A model generated the notes under the pieces. The model did no database searches and had not been told where the DNA came from. It saw only the letters and a program-made list of their open reading frames with translations. Shown piece by piece: positions 8,831 to 18,894 of a stretch of 64,000 nucleotides of DNA. The position numbers were made by a program, and so were the translations under genes. Source of the DNA: Streptomyces pactum (GTDB lineage Bacteria > Actinomycetota > Actinomycetes > Streptomycetales > Streptomycetaceae). Positions within the stretch are counted from its first letter, which is position 1; the number at the start of each line of letters is the position of its first letter. The stretch lies in the NCBI RefSeq assembly GCF_002005225.1, contig NZ_CP019724.1, positions 3,970,501 through 4,034,500 on the forward strand, read 5' to 3'.

Positions 8831-9415
8831 GAAGACCCATCCGCGCCTCGGACGGAGCGGACGGGCCGGACAACCGGGCCAGGCGGGGCCGGCCGGGCGG
8901 GCCGGGCGGGGCCGGACGGGCGGGCCGGACGGGCGGGCCGGACGGGCGGGCCGGACGGGGCTGGCCGGACGGGGCTGGCCGGACGGGGCTGGCCGGTAAG
9001 ACGGGCCGGACCGGCAGGACCGGCCGGCCGGGTGGCCCAAAACGAGGGCCCGGAACCGGGCGTGGGCCCGGAACCGGGCGTGGGCCCGGAACCGGGCGTG
9101 GGCCCGGAATGGGGCAGGTGGTCCGGAGCCGGAGGGCCCGGGACAGGTCGGAGGGCCAGGAACCGGACGGAGGGCCCGGGACAGGTCAGGGCGAGTGGCC
9201 CGGAACCGGGCCGGGCCCCGCGCGGCGGCGGCCACGGCGGGCGCGAGCGCGGGCAGTGTGACCCGCCGCCAGGCCTCCAGCGCCAGGCCCCCAGCCGCGA
9301 GGCACCGCACCGGGCCGGGCCCGGGCCGGGCCGGGGCTTACCCGGGTCGGGCCCGCACCGGGGCTTACCCGGGCCGCGCGGGAGGGCCGCCACCTGCGGG
9401 GCCTACGCTGAACAC
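8831..9415. repeat. G+C-rich minisatellite block in a 585-bp gene-free stretch upstream of folP
   Basis: No convincing gene lies between the MprF-like stop and folP. The stretch is built from short tandem repeats: about 12-bp GGCCGGACGGGC units (about 8915-8960), 14-bp GGCCGGACGGGGCT units (about 8955-8997), 18-bp units CCCGGAACCGGGCGTGGG (about 9050-9110), then scattered CCGGGCCGGG and GGGGCTTACCCGG copies up to about 9380. Several units are self-complementary and could fold. The last about 40 bp before folP are ordinary and must hold its promoter or leader. Confidence 0.85.
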
Positions 9416-10306
9416 ATGAGCAAGCAGACCGGCCGCCGCCACCTGGCGGGACTGACCGCATGGGACCGCTGCGCGGTCATGGGGGTCGTCAACGTCACCC
9501 CCGACTCCTTCTCCGACGGCGGCCGCTTCTTCGACACCACGGCCGCCATCAAGCACGGCCTCGACCTGGTCGCCGAGGGGGCCGATCTGGTGGACGTCGG
9601 CGGCGAGTCCACCCGTCCCGGCGCGACCCGCGTCGACGAGGACGAGGAGCTCAGGCGGGTGGTCCCGGTCGTGCGCGGCCTGGCCTCCGAGGGCGTCACG
9701 ATCTCCGTCGACACGATGCGCGCCTCGGTCGCCGAGCAGGCACTCGCGGCGGGCGCCGCCCTCGTCAACGACGTCAGCGGCGGCCTCGCCGACCCCCGGA
9801 TGATCCCGGTCGTCGCCGACGCGGACGCCCCCTTCGTCGTCATGCACTGGCGAGGCCTCCTGGAGGGCGGCAACGTCAGGGGCACCTACGACGACGTCGT
9901 CACCGAGGTCGTGGACGAGCTGCACGCGCGCGTGGAGGCGGTGGTCGAGGGCGGCGTCGCACCCGACCGCGTCGTCGTCGACCCCGGCCTCGGCTTCTCC
10001 AAGGACGCCGAGCACGACCTGGTGCTACTGGCCCACCTCGACCGCCTTCACGGCCTCGGCCACCCGCTGCTCGTCGCCGCCTCCCGCAAGCGGTTCCTCG
10101 GCCGGGTCCTCGCCGGACCGGAGGCCGCCCCGCCGCCCGCACGCGAGCGGGACGCGGCCACCGCCGCCGTCTCCGCACTCGCGGCGCACGCCGGCGCGTG
10201 GGCCGTACGCGTGCACGAGGTACGCGCCACCGCCGACGCCGTACGCGTCGCGCGCGCCGTCGAGGGCGCGCGGGCGGCGGGCAGAGACCCGGAAGGAGCC
10301 CGGTGA
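9416..10306 (+). CDS. folP: Dihydropteroate synthase
   Basis: This 296-residue enzyme joins hydroxymethyl-dihydropterin pyrophosphate to p-aminobenzoate, the sulfonamide-sensitive step of folate synthesis, in the cytosol. Signature stretches are MGVVNVTPDSFSDGG (about residues 22-36), VDVGGESTRPGA, SVDTMRA, NDVSGG, DPGLGFSKD and the C-terminal SRKRFLG. All are intact and the length is typical. ATG 9416 lacks a strong ribosome site, so translation may start on a short leader. The next gene overlaps by GTGA, and folB and folK follow, so this is the head of a folate operon. Confidence 0.96.
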   Translation: MSKQTGRRHLAGLTAWDRCAVMGVVNVTPDSFSDGGRFFDTTAAIKHGLDLVAEGADLVDVGGESTRPGATRVDEDEELRRVVPVVRGLASEGVTISVDTMRASVAEQALAAGAALVNDVSGGLADPRMIPVVADADAPFVVMHWRGLLEGGNVRGTYDDVVTEVVDELHARVEAVVEGGVAPDRVVVDPGLGFSKDAEHDLVLLAHLDRLHGLGHPLLVAASRKRFLGRVLAGPEAAPPPARERDAATAAVSALAAHAGAWAVRVHEVRATADAVRVARAVEGARAAGRDPEGAR

Positions 10307-10806
10307 ACGCGCCGCACATCGACGTCGAACAGGTCGAGGCCGCCAACACCGCCTTCTACGAGGCGTTGGAGCAGGGCGATTTCGAAAAGGTGTCCGAGTT
10401 CTGGCTCACCCCGTCCGATCTGGGCGTCGACGAGTCGTACCACGACCCGGCCGACGTCGGCGTGGTCTCCTGCGTGCACCCGGGCTGGCCGGTGCTCACC
10501 GGTCGCGGCGAGGTCCTCCGCTCCTACGCCCTGATCATGGCCAACACCGACTACATCCAGTTCTTCCTCACCGACGTGCACGTCTCCGTGACCGGCGACA
10601 CCGCCCTGGTGACCTGTACCGAGAACATCCTGAGCGGCGGCCCCGCCCCCGAGGGCGGCGACGAGCTCGGCCCGCTCGTCGGTCAGCTCGTGGTCGCCAC
10701 CAACGCGTTCCGGCGCACGCCCTCCGGCTGGAAGCTCTGGTCGCACCACGCCTCCCCCGTGCTGGCCGAGACCGAGGACGAGGAGGGCGAGGACCCTCCT
10801 CCCTGA
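10303..10806 (+). CDS. NTF2-like (SnoaL-type) protein inside the folate operon
   Basis: This 167-residue protein starts at GTG 10303, overlapping the folP stop, with GGAAGGAG just upstream. It matches the nuclear transport factor 2 / SnoaL-like fold: N-terminal helix EAANTAFYEALEQGDFEKVSEFW, HPGWPVLTGRGEVLRSY, then a beta-rich half ending FRRTPSGWKLWSHHAS. It carries acidic residues at both the centre and the C-terminus. No catalytic pattern was recognised. Its fixed place between folP and folB in Streptomyces (recalled from S. coelicolor) hints at a role in pterin or folate metabolism, but that is inference. Confidence 0.85.
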   Translation: MNAPHIDVEQVEAANTAFYEALEQGDFEKVSEFWLTPSDLGVDESYHDPADVGVVSCVHPGWPVLTGRGEVLRSYALIMANTDYIQFFLTDVHVSVTGDTALVTCTENILSGGPAPEGGDELGPLVGQLVVATNAFRRTPSGWKLWSHHASPVLAETEDEEGEDPPP

Positions 10807-11053
10807 CCCGGAGGAACCTCTGGAGAACGAAGAAGTGGTTGGAATCACGGACCGGCGGGTATGGGCGGCTACCAACCCGTGATCCACCGGGGCCGCCAGG
10901 GAGAACACACGGTGAATCCTCCCGGCCTCCGCCCCGCCCCACACCCCCGTGGCCCGGCACTGTCGGTGCCCGCGGGTAGATTCGACTGAGGCCGGCGTAC
11001 CGCCCGCACGTGGTGCGCACCGGCCGAGACCGACGACTGCAGGAGTGATTCGC

Positions 11054-11413
11054 GTGGATCGTGTCGCGCTGCGCGGCCTGAAGGCCCGCGGGCACCACGG
11101 TGTGTTCCCCAAGGAACGCGCGGAGGGCCAGACCTTCCTCGTGGACATCGTCCTCGGCCTGGACACCCGACCGGCCGCGGCCGACGACGACCTGGCGAAG
11201 ACCGTGCACTACGGCATCGTGGCCGAGGAGGTGGTGGCCGTCGTCGAGGGCGAGCCCGTCAACCTCGTCGAGACGCTGGCCGAGCGCATCGCCCAGGTGT
11301 GTCTGAAGCACGAAGGGGTCGAGGAGGTCGAGGTCTGCGTCCACAAGCCGGACGCGCCGATCACCGTCCCCTTCGACGACGTGACCGTCACCATCATCCG
11401 GAGCCGTGTATGA
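11054..11413 (+). CDS. folB: Dihydroneopterin aldolase
   Basis: This 119-residue protein converts 7,8-dihydroneopterin to hydroxymethyl-dihydropterin and glycolaldehyde. GTG 11054 follows AGGAG at 8 nt. Family marks are LRGLKARGHHGVFPKERAEGQ (catalytic Glu near 22), the Tyr of TVHYG, LVETLAERIA, and VHKPDAPI with the catalytic Lys near 100. A 247-bp gap separates it from the NTF2-like gene, so it probably has its own promoter. The downstream folK overlaps by ATGA. Confidence 0.95.
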   Translation: MDRVALRGLKARGHHGVFPKERAEGQTFLVDIVLGLDTRPAAADDDLAKTVHYGIVAEEVVAVVEGEPVNLVETLAERIAQVCLKHEGVEEVEVCVHKPDAPITVPFDDVTVTIIRSRV

Positions 11414-12021
11414 GCGCCCCCTTCACCCAGGGTTCGAGCGACCCGACCGTACAGCCGGTGCCCGCCTCCGTCATCGAGCAGGTCGACGCCGCGGACACCA
11501 CGCTGTCCAACCCCAAACGCGCGGTGATCGCCCTCGGCGCCAACCTCGGCAACCGCCTGGAGACCCTCCAGGGCGCCATCGACGCCCTGGAGGACACTCC
11601 GGGCGTGCGGGTCAAGGGGGTCTCGCCGGTGTACGAGACAGAGCCGTGGGGCGTCGAACCCGGCAGCCAGCCGTCGTACTTCAACGCGGTCGTGGTCCTC
11701 AAGACCACCCTGCCCCCGTCCTCCCTGCTGGAGCGGGCGCACGCCGTCGAGGAGGCCTTCCACCGCGTCCGCGACGAGCGTTGGGGCCCGCGCACCCTCG
11801 ACGTCGACATCGTCGCCTACGCCGAGGTCGTCTCCGACGACCCGCAGCTCACCCTGCCCCACCCGCGCGCCCACGAACGCGCCTTCGTGCTGGCCCCCTG
11901 GCACGACGTGGACCCCGAGGCCCTGCTGCCGGGACACGGCCCGGTCGCCGACCTCCTGGACGCCGTCACCCGGGACGGCATCGCGCCCCGCGCCGACCTG
12001 GAACTCCGGCTGCCCGAGTAG
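11410..12021 (+). CDS. folK: 2-amino-4-hydroxy-6-hydroxymethyldihydropteridine pyrophosphokinase
   Basis: This 203-residue enzyme pyrophosphorylates hydroxymethyl-dihydropterin, feeding FolP. After a non-conserved N-terminus of about 35 residues come ALGANLGNR, SPVYETEPWG, YFNAVV, RWGPRTLDVDIVAY (metal- and pterin-binding DxD) and LPHPRAHERAFVLAPW, all typical of HPPK. It overlaps folB by ATGA, indicating translational coupling of consecutive steps. The N-terminal extension is longer than in E. coli HPPK. Confidence 0.95.
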   Translation: MSAPFTQGSSDPTVQPVPASVIEQVDAADTTLSNPKRAVIALGANLGNRLETLQGAIDALEDTPGVRVKGVSPVYETEPWGVEPGSQPSYFNAVVVLKTTLPPSSLLERAHAVEEAFHRVRDERWGPRTLDVDIVAYAEVVSDDPQLTLPHPRAHERAFVLAPWHDVDPEALLPGHGPVADLLDAVTRDGIAPRADLELRLPE

Positions 12022-12080
12022 TCGTTAAGGTCGACAGGGTCAGACGGCCACGCAGGGGAACGAAGGGACACCGGGACACC

Positions 12081-12569
12081 GTGAAAGAGTTGCGCCTCAG
12101 GGTGCTGGCCGGCGTGTTCGTCGTCGCCGGAATCCTGTCCTGGGCGGGCGCCCGCCTGTGGAACTCGATCGGGACTCTCCCGAGCGTCCCTCTGGCCGCC
12201 CCCATCGTCCTCGCGCTGATCGCCGTGATCCTGCTGGCGACGGCGCTGTCGATCCGCGCCCGGCTGAAGGCCCAGCGAGACCGCGTCCCGGACGCCAAGG
12301 GCGTCGACCCGATGATGGCGGCCCGCGCGGTCGTCTTCGGTCAGGCCAGCGCCCTGGTGGCCGCCCTCGTCGCCGGTATGTACGGCGGCACGGGCGTCTT
12401 CCTGCTGGAGTACCTCGACATTCCGGCCCGCCGCGACCAGGCCATCTACGCCGGCCTCTCGGTCGTGGCGGCCATCGGTGTGATAGCGGCCGCGATCTTC
12501 CTGGAGCGCGTCTGCAAGCTCCCGGAGGACGAGGACGACGACCACCCGGGCGCGGCGTCAGCGGCCTGA
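12081..12569 (+). CDS. DUF3180 membrane protein
   Basis: This 162-residue protein starts at GTG 12081, with four predicted transmembrane segments (LAGVFVVAGILSWAGARLW, LAAPIVLALIAVILLATALSI, AVVFGQASALVAALVAGMYGG, AIYAGLSVVAAIGVIAAAIFLE) and an acidic C-terminal tail. This pattern and the position directly after folK are typical of the actinobacterial DUF3180 family. The function is unknown. It lies 59 bp after folK and probably shares its transcript. Confidence 0.85.
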   Translation: MKELRLRVLAGVFVVAGILSWAGARLWNSIGTLPSVPLAAPIVLALIAVILLATALSIRARLKAQRDRVPDAKGVDPMMAARAVVFGQASALVAALVAGMYGGTGVFLLEYLDIPARRDQAIYAGLSVVAAIGVIAAAIFLERVCKLPEDEDDDHPGAASAA

Positions 12570-12702
12570 CGTGCCCGGCTCACCAGGGCCCCGCGGAATG
12601 AACCGCGCGCCCACCACTCGCGCCTACGTTTCGCGGCCTGAAAGCGCCCCTCGACAGAGTTCACCGTCTGTTTGCCGGGCAGTCCTACGCCACCGAAATC
12701 CC

Positions 12703-12733
12703 CCTTGATCAGCGGTCGACTCGCTGATCAAGG
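12703..12733. terminator. Bidirectional terminator between DUF3180 gene and folE
   Basis: There is a perfect 12-bp stem: CCTTGATCAGCG (12703-12714), a 7-nt loop, and CGCTGATCAAGG (12722-12733). It sits in the 190-bp gap between two convergent genes, 28 bp beyond the folE stop. There is no T-tract. Confidence 0.8.
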
Positions 12734-12761
12734 ACGATATCGGGCACCACTGACAATCAGG

Positions 12762-13367
12762 TCAGCGCGCCACTATCAGGCTCATCGCCTCGGCTCGGCT
12801 CGTTGCGTCCCGAAGCTGACCACGTACCGCCGACGTCGTGGTCTTGGCACCCGGCTTACGAACCCCGCGCACCGACATGCACATGTGCTCGGCCTCGATG
12901 ACGACGATCACGCCCCGGGCCTCGAGAATCCGCATGAGAGAGTCGGCGACCTGTGTGGTGAGACGTTCCTGCACCTGCAGGCGACGCGCGAAGACTTCGA
13001 CCAGCCGTGCGAGCTTCGACAGCCCGGTGATCTTGCCATTCGCTGCCGGAATGTACCCGATGTGAGCTACACCATGAAATGGCAGCATGTGATGCTCGCA
13101 CAGACTGACGATTTCGATGTCCTTCACCAGGACCATCTCGTCATGCCCGATGTCGAACGTCGTCGTCAGTACGTCCTCGGGCTCCTGCGCATGCCCCGCC
13201 AAAAGCTCCCGATACGCCCGCGCCACCCGCGCCGGCGTCTCCCGCAGACCCTCGCGGTCCGGGTCCTCACCGACCGCGATGAGCAGTTCGCGTACGGCGT
13301 TCTCGGCCCGCTTCTCGTCGAACTCGCCGATCTGGCCCTCGCCGTCCAGCGTCACGGGGTCGGTCAT
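12762..13367 (-). CDS. folE: GTP cyclohydrolase I
   Basis: This 201-residue protein converts GTP to dihydroneopterin triphosphate, the entry to folate and other pterins. The start at 13367 is chosen because GAGG lies 6 nt upstream and the length fits the family. Zinc ligands are in [10 protein letters not shown] and [26 protein letters not shown] and [12 protein letters not shown] are also family marks. It faces the folP-folB-folK operon, so the de novo folate genes cluster on both strands. It is separated from ftsH by a strong hairpin. Confidence 0.96.
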   Translation of the reverse strand: MTDPVTLDGEGQIGEFDEKRAENAVRELLIAVGEDPDREGLRETPARVARAYRELLAGHAQEPEDVLTTTFDIGHDEMVLVKDIEIVSLCEHHMLPFHGVAHIGYIPAANGKITGLSKLARLVEVFARRLQVQERLTTQVADSLMRILEARGVIVVIEAEHMCMSVRGVRKPGAKTTTSAVRGQLRDATSRAEAMSLIVAR

Positions 13368-13407
13368 CTGATGCCTCGTTCCTGTCCTGTGTTCGGCATA
13401 CGGAAAT

Positions 13408-13444
13408 GCCGCACCCCCCAAGGCTAGAACCTGGGGGGCGCGGC
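13408..13444 (-). terminator. ftsH terminator hairpin
   Basis: The outer stem GCCGC/GCGGC and inner stem CCCCCC/GGGGGG (13414-13419 with 13433-13438) form one G+C-rich hairpin. It lies 40 bp beyond the ftsH stop and upstream of the folE start. It would end ftsH transcription before folE. Confidence 0.65.
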
Positions 13445-13483
13445 TTACATTCCGGGCCTGGTGGGGCCGCCGGAAGGGCTGGG

Positions 13484-15523
<2,040 letters not shown>

Positions 15524-15719
15524 CCACACGGAGCGGTGCCGCCCCGTCCCTCCTGCCATAGTGAGTTTGATAAGACAGTTCTTCCGACGGTACCCCAGCG
15601 CGGCGGCCCTCAGCCGCACGGGACCGCTGGCGTCCCGTCTGCATGCTCCAACGGCGCGGAGGCCTCCGGGGTTCCCGGTTGGCCCCCCGAAACGCCCGGG
15701 AGCCCGCTACAGCGCCGCG

Positions 15720-16280
15720 TCAGCCGCCGTAGACGTGGGGCGCGAGCGTACCGACGAACGGGAGGTTGCGGTACTTCTCGGCGTAGTCGAGGCCGTAGCC
15801 GACGACGAACTCGTTGGGGATGTCGAATCCAACCCACTCCACGTCGATGGCGACCTTCGCGGCGTCGGGCTTGCGCAGCAGCGTGCACACCTTGAGGGAG
15901 GCGGGCTCGCGCGAACCGAGGTTGGAGATCAGCCAGGACAGGGTCAGGCCGGAGTCGATGATGTCCTCGACGATCAGGACGTGCCTGCCCTTGATGTCGG
16001 TGTCGAGGTCCTTGAGGATCCGCACCACGCCGGAGGACTGGGTGCCCGCGCCGTACGAGGACACCGCCATCCAGTCCATCGTGACCGGCGTGGACAGCGT
16101 GCGCGCGAGGTCGGCCATGACCATCACGGCGCCCTTGAGGACACCGACGATGAGCAGGTCCTTGCCCGCGTACTCCGCGTCGATCTTCGCGGCCAGCTCG
16201 GCCAGCTTCGCGTCGATCTCTTCTTTGGTGATGAGTACCTTCTCGAGGTCGGCACCCATGTCGTTCGCGTCCACCCGCAT
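15720..16280 (-). CDS. hpt: Hypoxanthine phosphoribosyltransferase
   Basis: This 186-residue purine salvage enzyme makes IMP (or GMP) from hypoxanthine (or guanine) and PRPP. The PRPP loop [13 protein letters not shown], the upstream [14 protein letters not shown] loop and the C-terminal [29 protein letters not shown] are diagnostic. Start 16280 was selected; an internal ATG at 16259 (MGADLEK) would give 179 residues. It lies between tilS and ftsH, the widely conserved tilS-hpt-ftsH order, all transcribed leftward. Confidence 0.94.
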   Translation of the reverse strand: MRVDANDMGADLEKVLITKEEIDAKLAELAAKIDAEYAGKDLLIVGVLKGAVMVMADLARTLSTPVTMDWMAVSSYGAGTQSSGVVRILKDLDTDIKGRHVLIVEDIIDSGLTLSWLISNLGSREPASLKVCTLLRKPDAAKVAIDVEWVGFDIPNEFVVGYGLDYAEKYRNLPFVGTLAPHVYGG

Positions 16281-16354
16281 CACTTTCGGTCGTCCCACCG
16301 GCCACTCCGGAGCTTCCCGGCGATCCGTACGCGGATCGGTGGGAGGGTCCGGAT

Positions 16355-17413
16355 TCAGCCTTGCCGAATCACCAGTCTGCCACCCTGCCGCTGGGCGACG
16401 ACTTTGCCGGGGAGGTTGATGGCCCCCTGGCCGCGCCAGCCGGTGATCAGCCGGTCGACTTCCTCGATGTGGCGGGCGAACAGCGCACCGGCCGGGGCAC
16501 CGGCCTCGATGGCGGCGCGGCGCAGGATCCGGCGGCGCACGGCGGGCGGGAGGGCGTAGAGCTTGGCGCACTCCAGTACGCCGGTGGAGTCGCGGACGCC
16601 GGCCTCGGCCTGGCGGGCCCAGGTGTCGAGCGCGTCGGCGTCGTCCCGGGAGAGTTGCGCCGTACGGGCGAGGGCCTCGACGACGCCCTTGCCGAGCGCC
16701 TTCTCCAGGGCGGGCAGACCCTCGTGGCGCAGCCGGGAGCGGGTGTACGCCGGGTCGGCGTTGTGCGGGTCGTCCCAGACGGGCAGGGACTGGACCATGC
16801 AGGCCTTGCGGGCGGTCTGCCGGTCGACCTGGAGGAAGGGGCGGCGGTAACGGCCGTCGGCCCCCGAGACCGCGGCCATGCCCGACAGGGAGCGGATGCC
16901 GGAACCGCGGGCGAGGCCCAGCAGGACGGTCTCGGCCTGGTCGTCGCGGGTGTGGCCGAGCAGGACGGCGGCGGCGCCGTGGCGGGCGGCGGCGGCGTCC
17001 AGGGCGGCGTAGCGCGCGTCGCGGGCGGCGGCTTCGGGTCCGCCTCCGCGGCCGACGGTCACGGCGGTGGCCTCGACGGGGTCCAGGCCGAGATCGCGCA
17101 AACGCAGGACGACCTCTTCGGCGCGCAGGTCGGAGCCGTTCTGCAGGCCGTGGTCGACGGTGACGCCGCCGGCGCGGACACCGAGCCGGGGGGCCTCGAA
17201 GGCGAGGGCGGAGGCGAGCGCCATGGAGTCGGCGCCACCGGAGCACGCCACGAGCACGAGCGGTGGCGTTGGAAGCCCGGCCGCGCGCTCGGGTGCGCGG
17301 TCGGCGGCCGTCGCGGCGGGAACGCCGGCCGTGGTGTTCAGTTCGGTGATGATGTCGTGGAGGACGCGGCGGACCGCCAGGCGTATCGCCGCGACCGCAG
17401 GATGGGGACCCAT
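16355..17413 (-). CDS. tilS: tRNA(Ile)-lysidine synthase
   Basis: This 352-residue N-type ATP pyrophosphatase modifies C34 of the CAU-anticodon tRNA-Ile to lysidine, switching it from Met to Ile decoding. The PP-loop SGGADS is at 58-63. [28 protein letters not shown] and [11 protein letters not shown] are family signatures. The C-terminal domain is short, as in other actinobacteria. AAGGG lies about 10 nt before the ATG. It sits 74 bp upstream of hpt on the same strand. Confidence 0.93.
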   Translation of the reverse strand: MGPHPAVAAIRLAVRRVLHDIITELNTTAGVPAATAADRAPERAAGLPTPPLVLVACSGGADSMALASALAFEAPRLGVRAGGVTVDHGLQNGSDLRAEEVVLRLRDLGLDPVEATAVTVGRGGGPEAAARDARYAALDAAAARHGAAAVLLGHTRDDQAETVLLGLARGSGIRSLSGMAAVSGADGRYRRPFLQVDRQTARKACMVQSLPVWDDPHNADPAYTRSRLRHEGLPALEKALGKGVVEALARTAQLSRDDADALDTWARQAEAGVRDSTGVLECAKLYALPPAVRRRILRRAAIEAGAPAGALFARHIEEVDRLITGWRGQGAINLPGKVVAQRQGGRLVIRQG

Positions 17414-17590
17414 GTCCGGTGCCCTTCATGAAGTTGTCGGGGGGTGAGCCCGAGATCTGGTCACTCAGAGTGTGTAGATGGTGACAGAAACGGGCCGTTC
17501 CCCGAGCATCGCACGCCTGCCGAAGGCTCACGGTCCCTCGGACGGGTGATTGGAGGGGCGTTCGACTGCCGTCGGCCGGATTCGTTTCAC

Positions 17591-17606
17591 GCCCCGCCCG
17601 CGGGGC
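17591..17606 (-). terminator. Short hairpin immediately after the metalloprotease stop
   Basis: GCCCCGC (17591-17597) pairs with GCGGGGC (17600-17606), directly abutting the stop codon at 17607. It is a plausible intrinsic terminator or 3' stabiliser. The loop is very small, so the effective stem is shorter. Confidence 0.4.
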
Positions 17607-18734
17607 TCACGACTCCGGCTTGCGGTGCACCCGCGCGATCCAGTCCGCCGGTTTGGCGATCTCCGACTTGGTGGGGAGGGTGTTGGGCGAGGTCCAGACG
17701 CGGTTGAAGCCGTCCATGCCGCACTCGTCGACGACGGCCCGTACGAAGCGTTCGCCGTCCCGGTACTGGCGGAGCTTGGCGTCCAGCCCGAGCAGCTTGC
17801 GCAGCGCCAGGTCGAGGCGGGACGCGCCCTTGGCCCGACGCTGCTGGAACTTCTCGCGGATCTCCCCGACGCTCGGCACGACCGCCGGCCCGACCCCGTC
17901 CATCACGAAGTCGGCGTGGCCCTCCAGCAGTGACATCACGGCGGTGAGGCGGCCGAGGACCTCCCGCTGGGCCGGAGTCTGCACCAGCTCCACCAGCGAC
18001 CGGCCGCCGTCGTCCTCCTCGCCCTCGGGGCGTCCCCCGGCGAGCGTCTGGGCGGCCTCGCGGACCCGCTCCAGCACGGTCATGGGGTCGACGTCGGTCT
18101 CCGCGAGGAACGACTGGATTTCGCCCTCCAGGTGGTCGCGCAGCCAGGGCACCGCGGTGAACTGCGTGCGGTGCGTCTCCTCGTGCAGGCAGACCCAGAG
18201 GCGGAAGTCGTGGGGATCGACGTCGAGTTCGCGCTCCACGTGCACGATGTTCGGTGCGACGAGCAGCAGCCTGCCGCCGCCGTTCGCACCGGCGGGGAGT
18301 TCGCGGGTGGCCGGGGCGAAGGTCTCGTACTGGCCGAGGACGCGGGAGGACAGGAACGACAGCAGCATGCCCAGCTCCACGCCGGTGACCTTGCCGCCGA
18401 CGGCGCCGAGGACCGCGTTGCCCGCGCTGCTGCCGCGCCGCTCCTGCAACTTCTCCAGCAGGGGCTTGAGGATCTCCCGGAACCCGGCGACGTTCGCCCG
18501 GACCCAGCCGGGGCGGTCGACGACGAGGACGGGGGTGCCGTGCGCCTCCTCGGTGGCCAGACGAGTGAAGCCCCGTACGTGTTCCTCCGAGACCTTGGCA
18601 TGCCGACGGAGTTCCGCGACGACGGCCCTGGCCTCGTCGCGGCTCACCTCGGGGCCCGGCCGTACGAGCCGGGTCGCGGTCGCCACCGCGAGATTCCAGT
18701 CGACCATGCCGGAAGATGCGCCGATGCTCGTCAT
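17607..18734 (-). CDS. Zinc-dependent metalloprotease of the DUF2342 / 'F420 biosynthesis-associated' family
   Basis: This 375-residue cytosolic protein carries HEETH at about 184-188 in the context LWVCLHEETHRTQF, a zincin signature, with a helical core typical of the DUF2342 family. Other family stretches are NAVLGAVGGKVTGVELGMLLSFLSSRVLGQYE, LLLVAPNI and LEGHADFVMDGVG. It is positioned between dacB and tilS. The substrate is unknown; a protease role rests on the HExxH motif and the family name only. Confidence 0.85.
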   Translation of the reverse strand: MTSIGASSGMVDWNLAVATATRLVRPGPEVSRDEARAVVAELRRHAKVSEEHVRGFTRLATEEAHGTPVLVVDRPGWVRANVAGFREILKPLLEKLQERRGSSAGNAVLGAVGGKVTGVELGMLLSFLSSRVLGQYETFAPATRELPAGANGGGRLLLVAPNIVHVERELDVDPHDFRLWVCLHEETHRTQFTAVPWLRDHLEGEIQSFLAETDVDPMTVLERVREAAQTLAGGRPEGEEDDGGRSLVELVQTPAQREVLGRLTAVMSLLEGHADFVMDGVGPAVVPSVGEIREKFQQRRAKGASRLDLALRKLLGLDAKLRQYRDGERFVRAVVDECGMDGFNRVWTSPNTLPTKSEIAKPADWIARVHRKPES

Positions 18735-18894
18735 TCCTCAACGGTACGTGAGCGCTGCCGTTGGGGGCAGGCTGTGGCGGGCGGTGGGGTGGGGGCGCGG
18801 GTAGGCGGCCGGCGTCGGTGCGGGCCGCGGGTGGGTGACGCGGCCCGGCGCCGGCCCCGCCTGGCTGCGGGCCCGGCGCCGGGCGGGACCGCAG

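Noticed and set aside
8870..9250. Possible Gly/Pro-rich coding sequence through the repeats upstream of folP
   Set aside because: All frames give only repeat-driven Gly/Pro/Arg runs without a ribosome site or family similarity.
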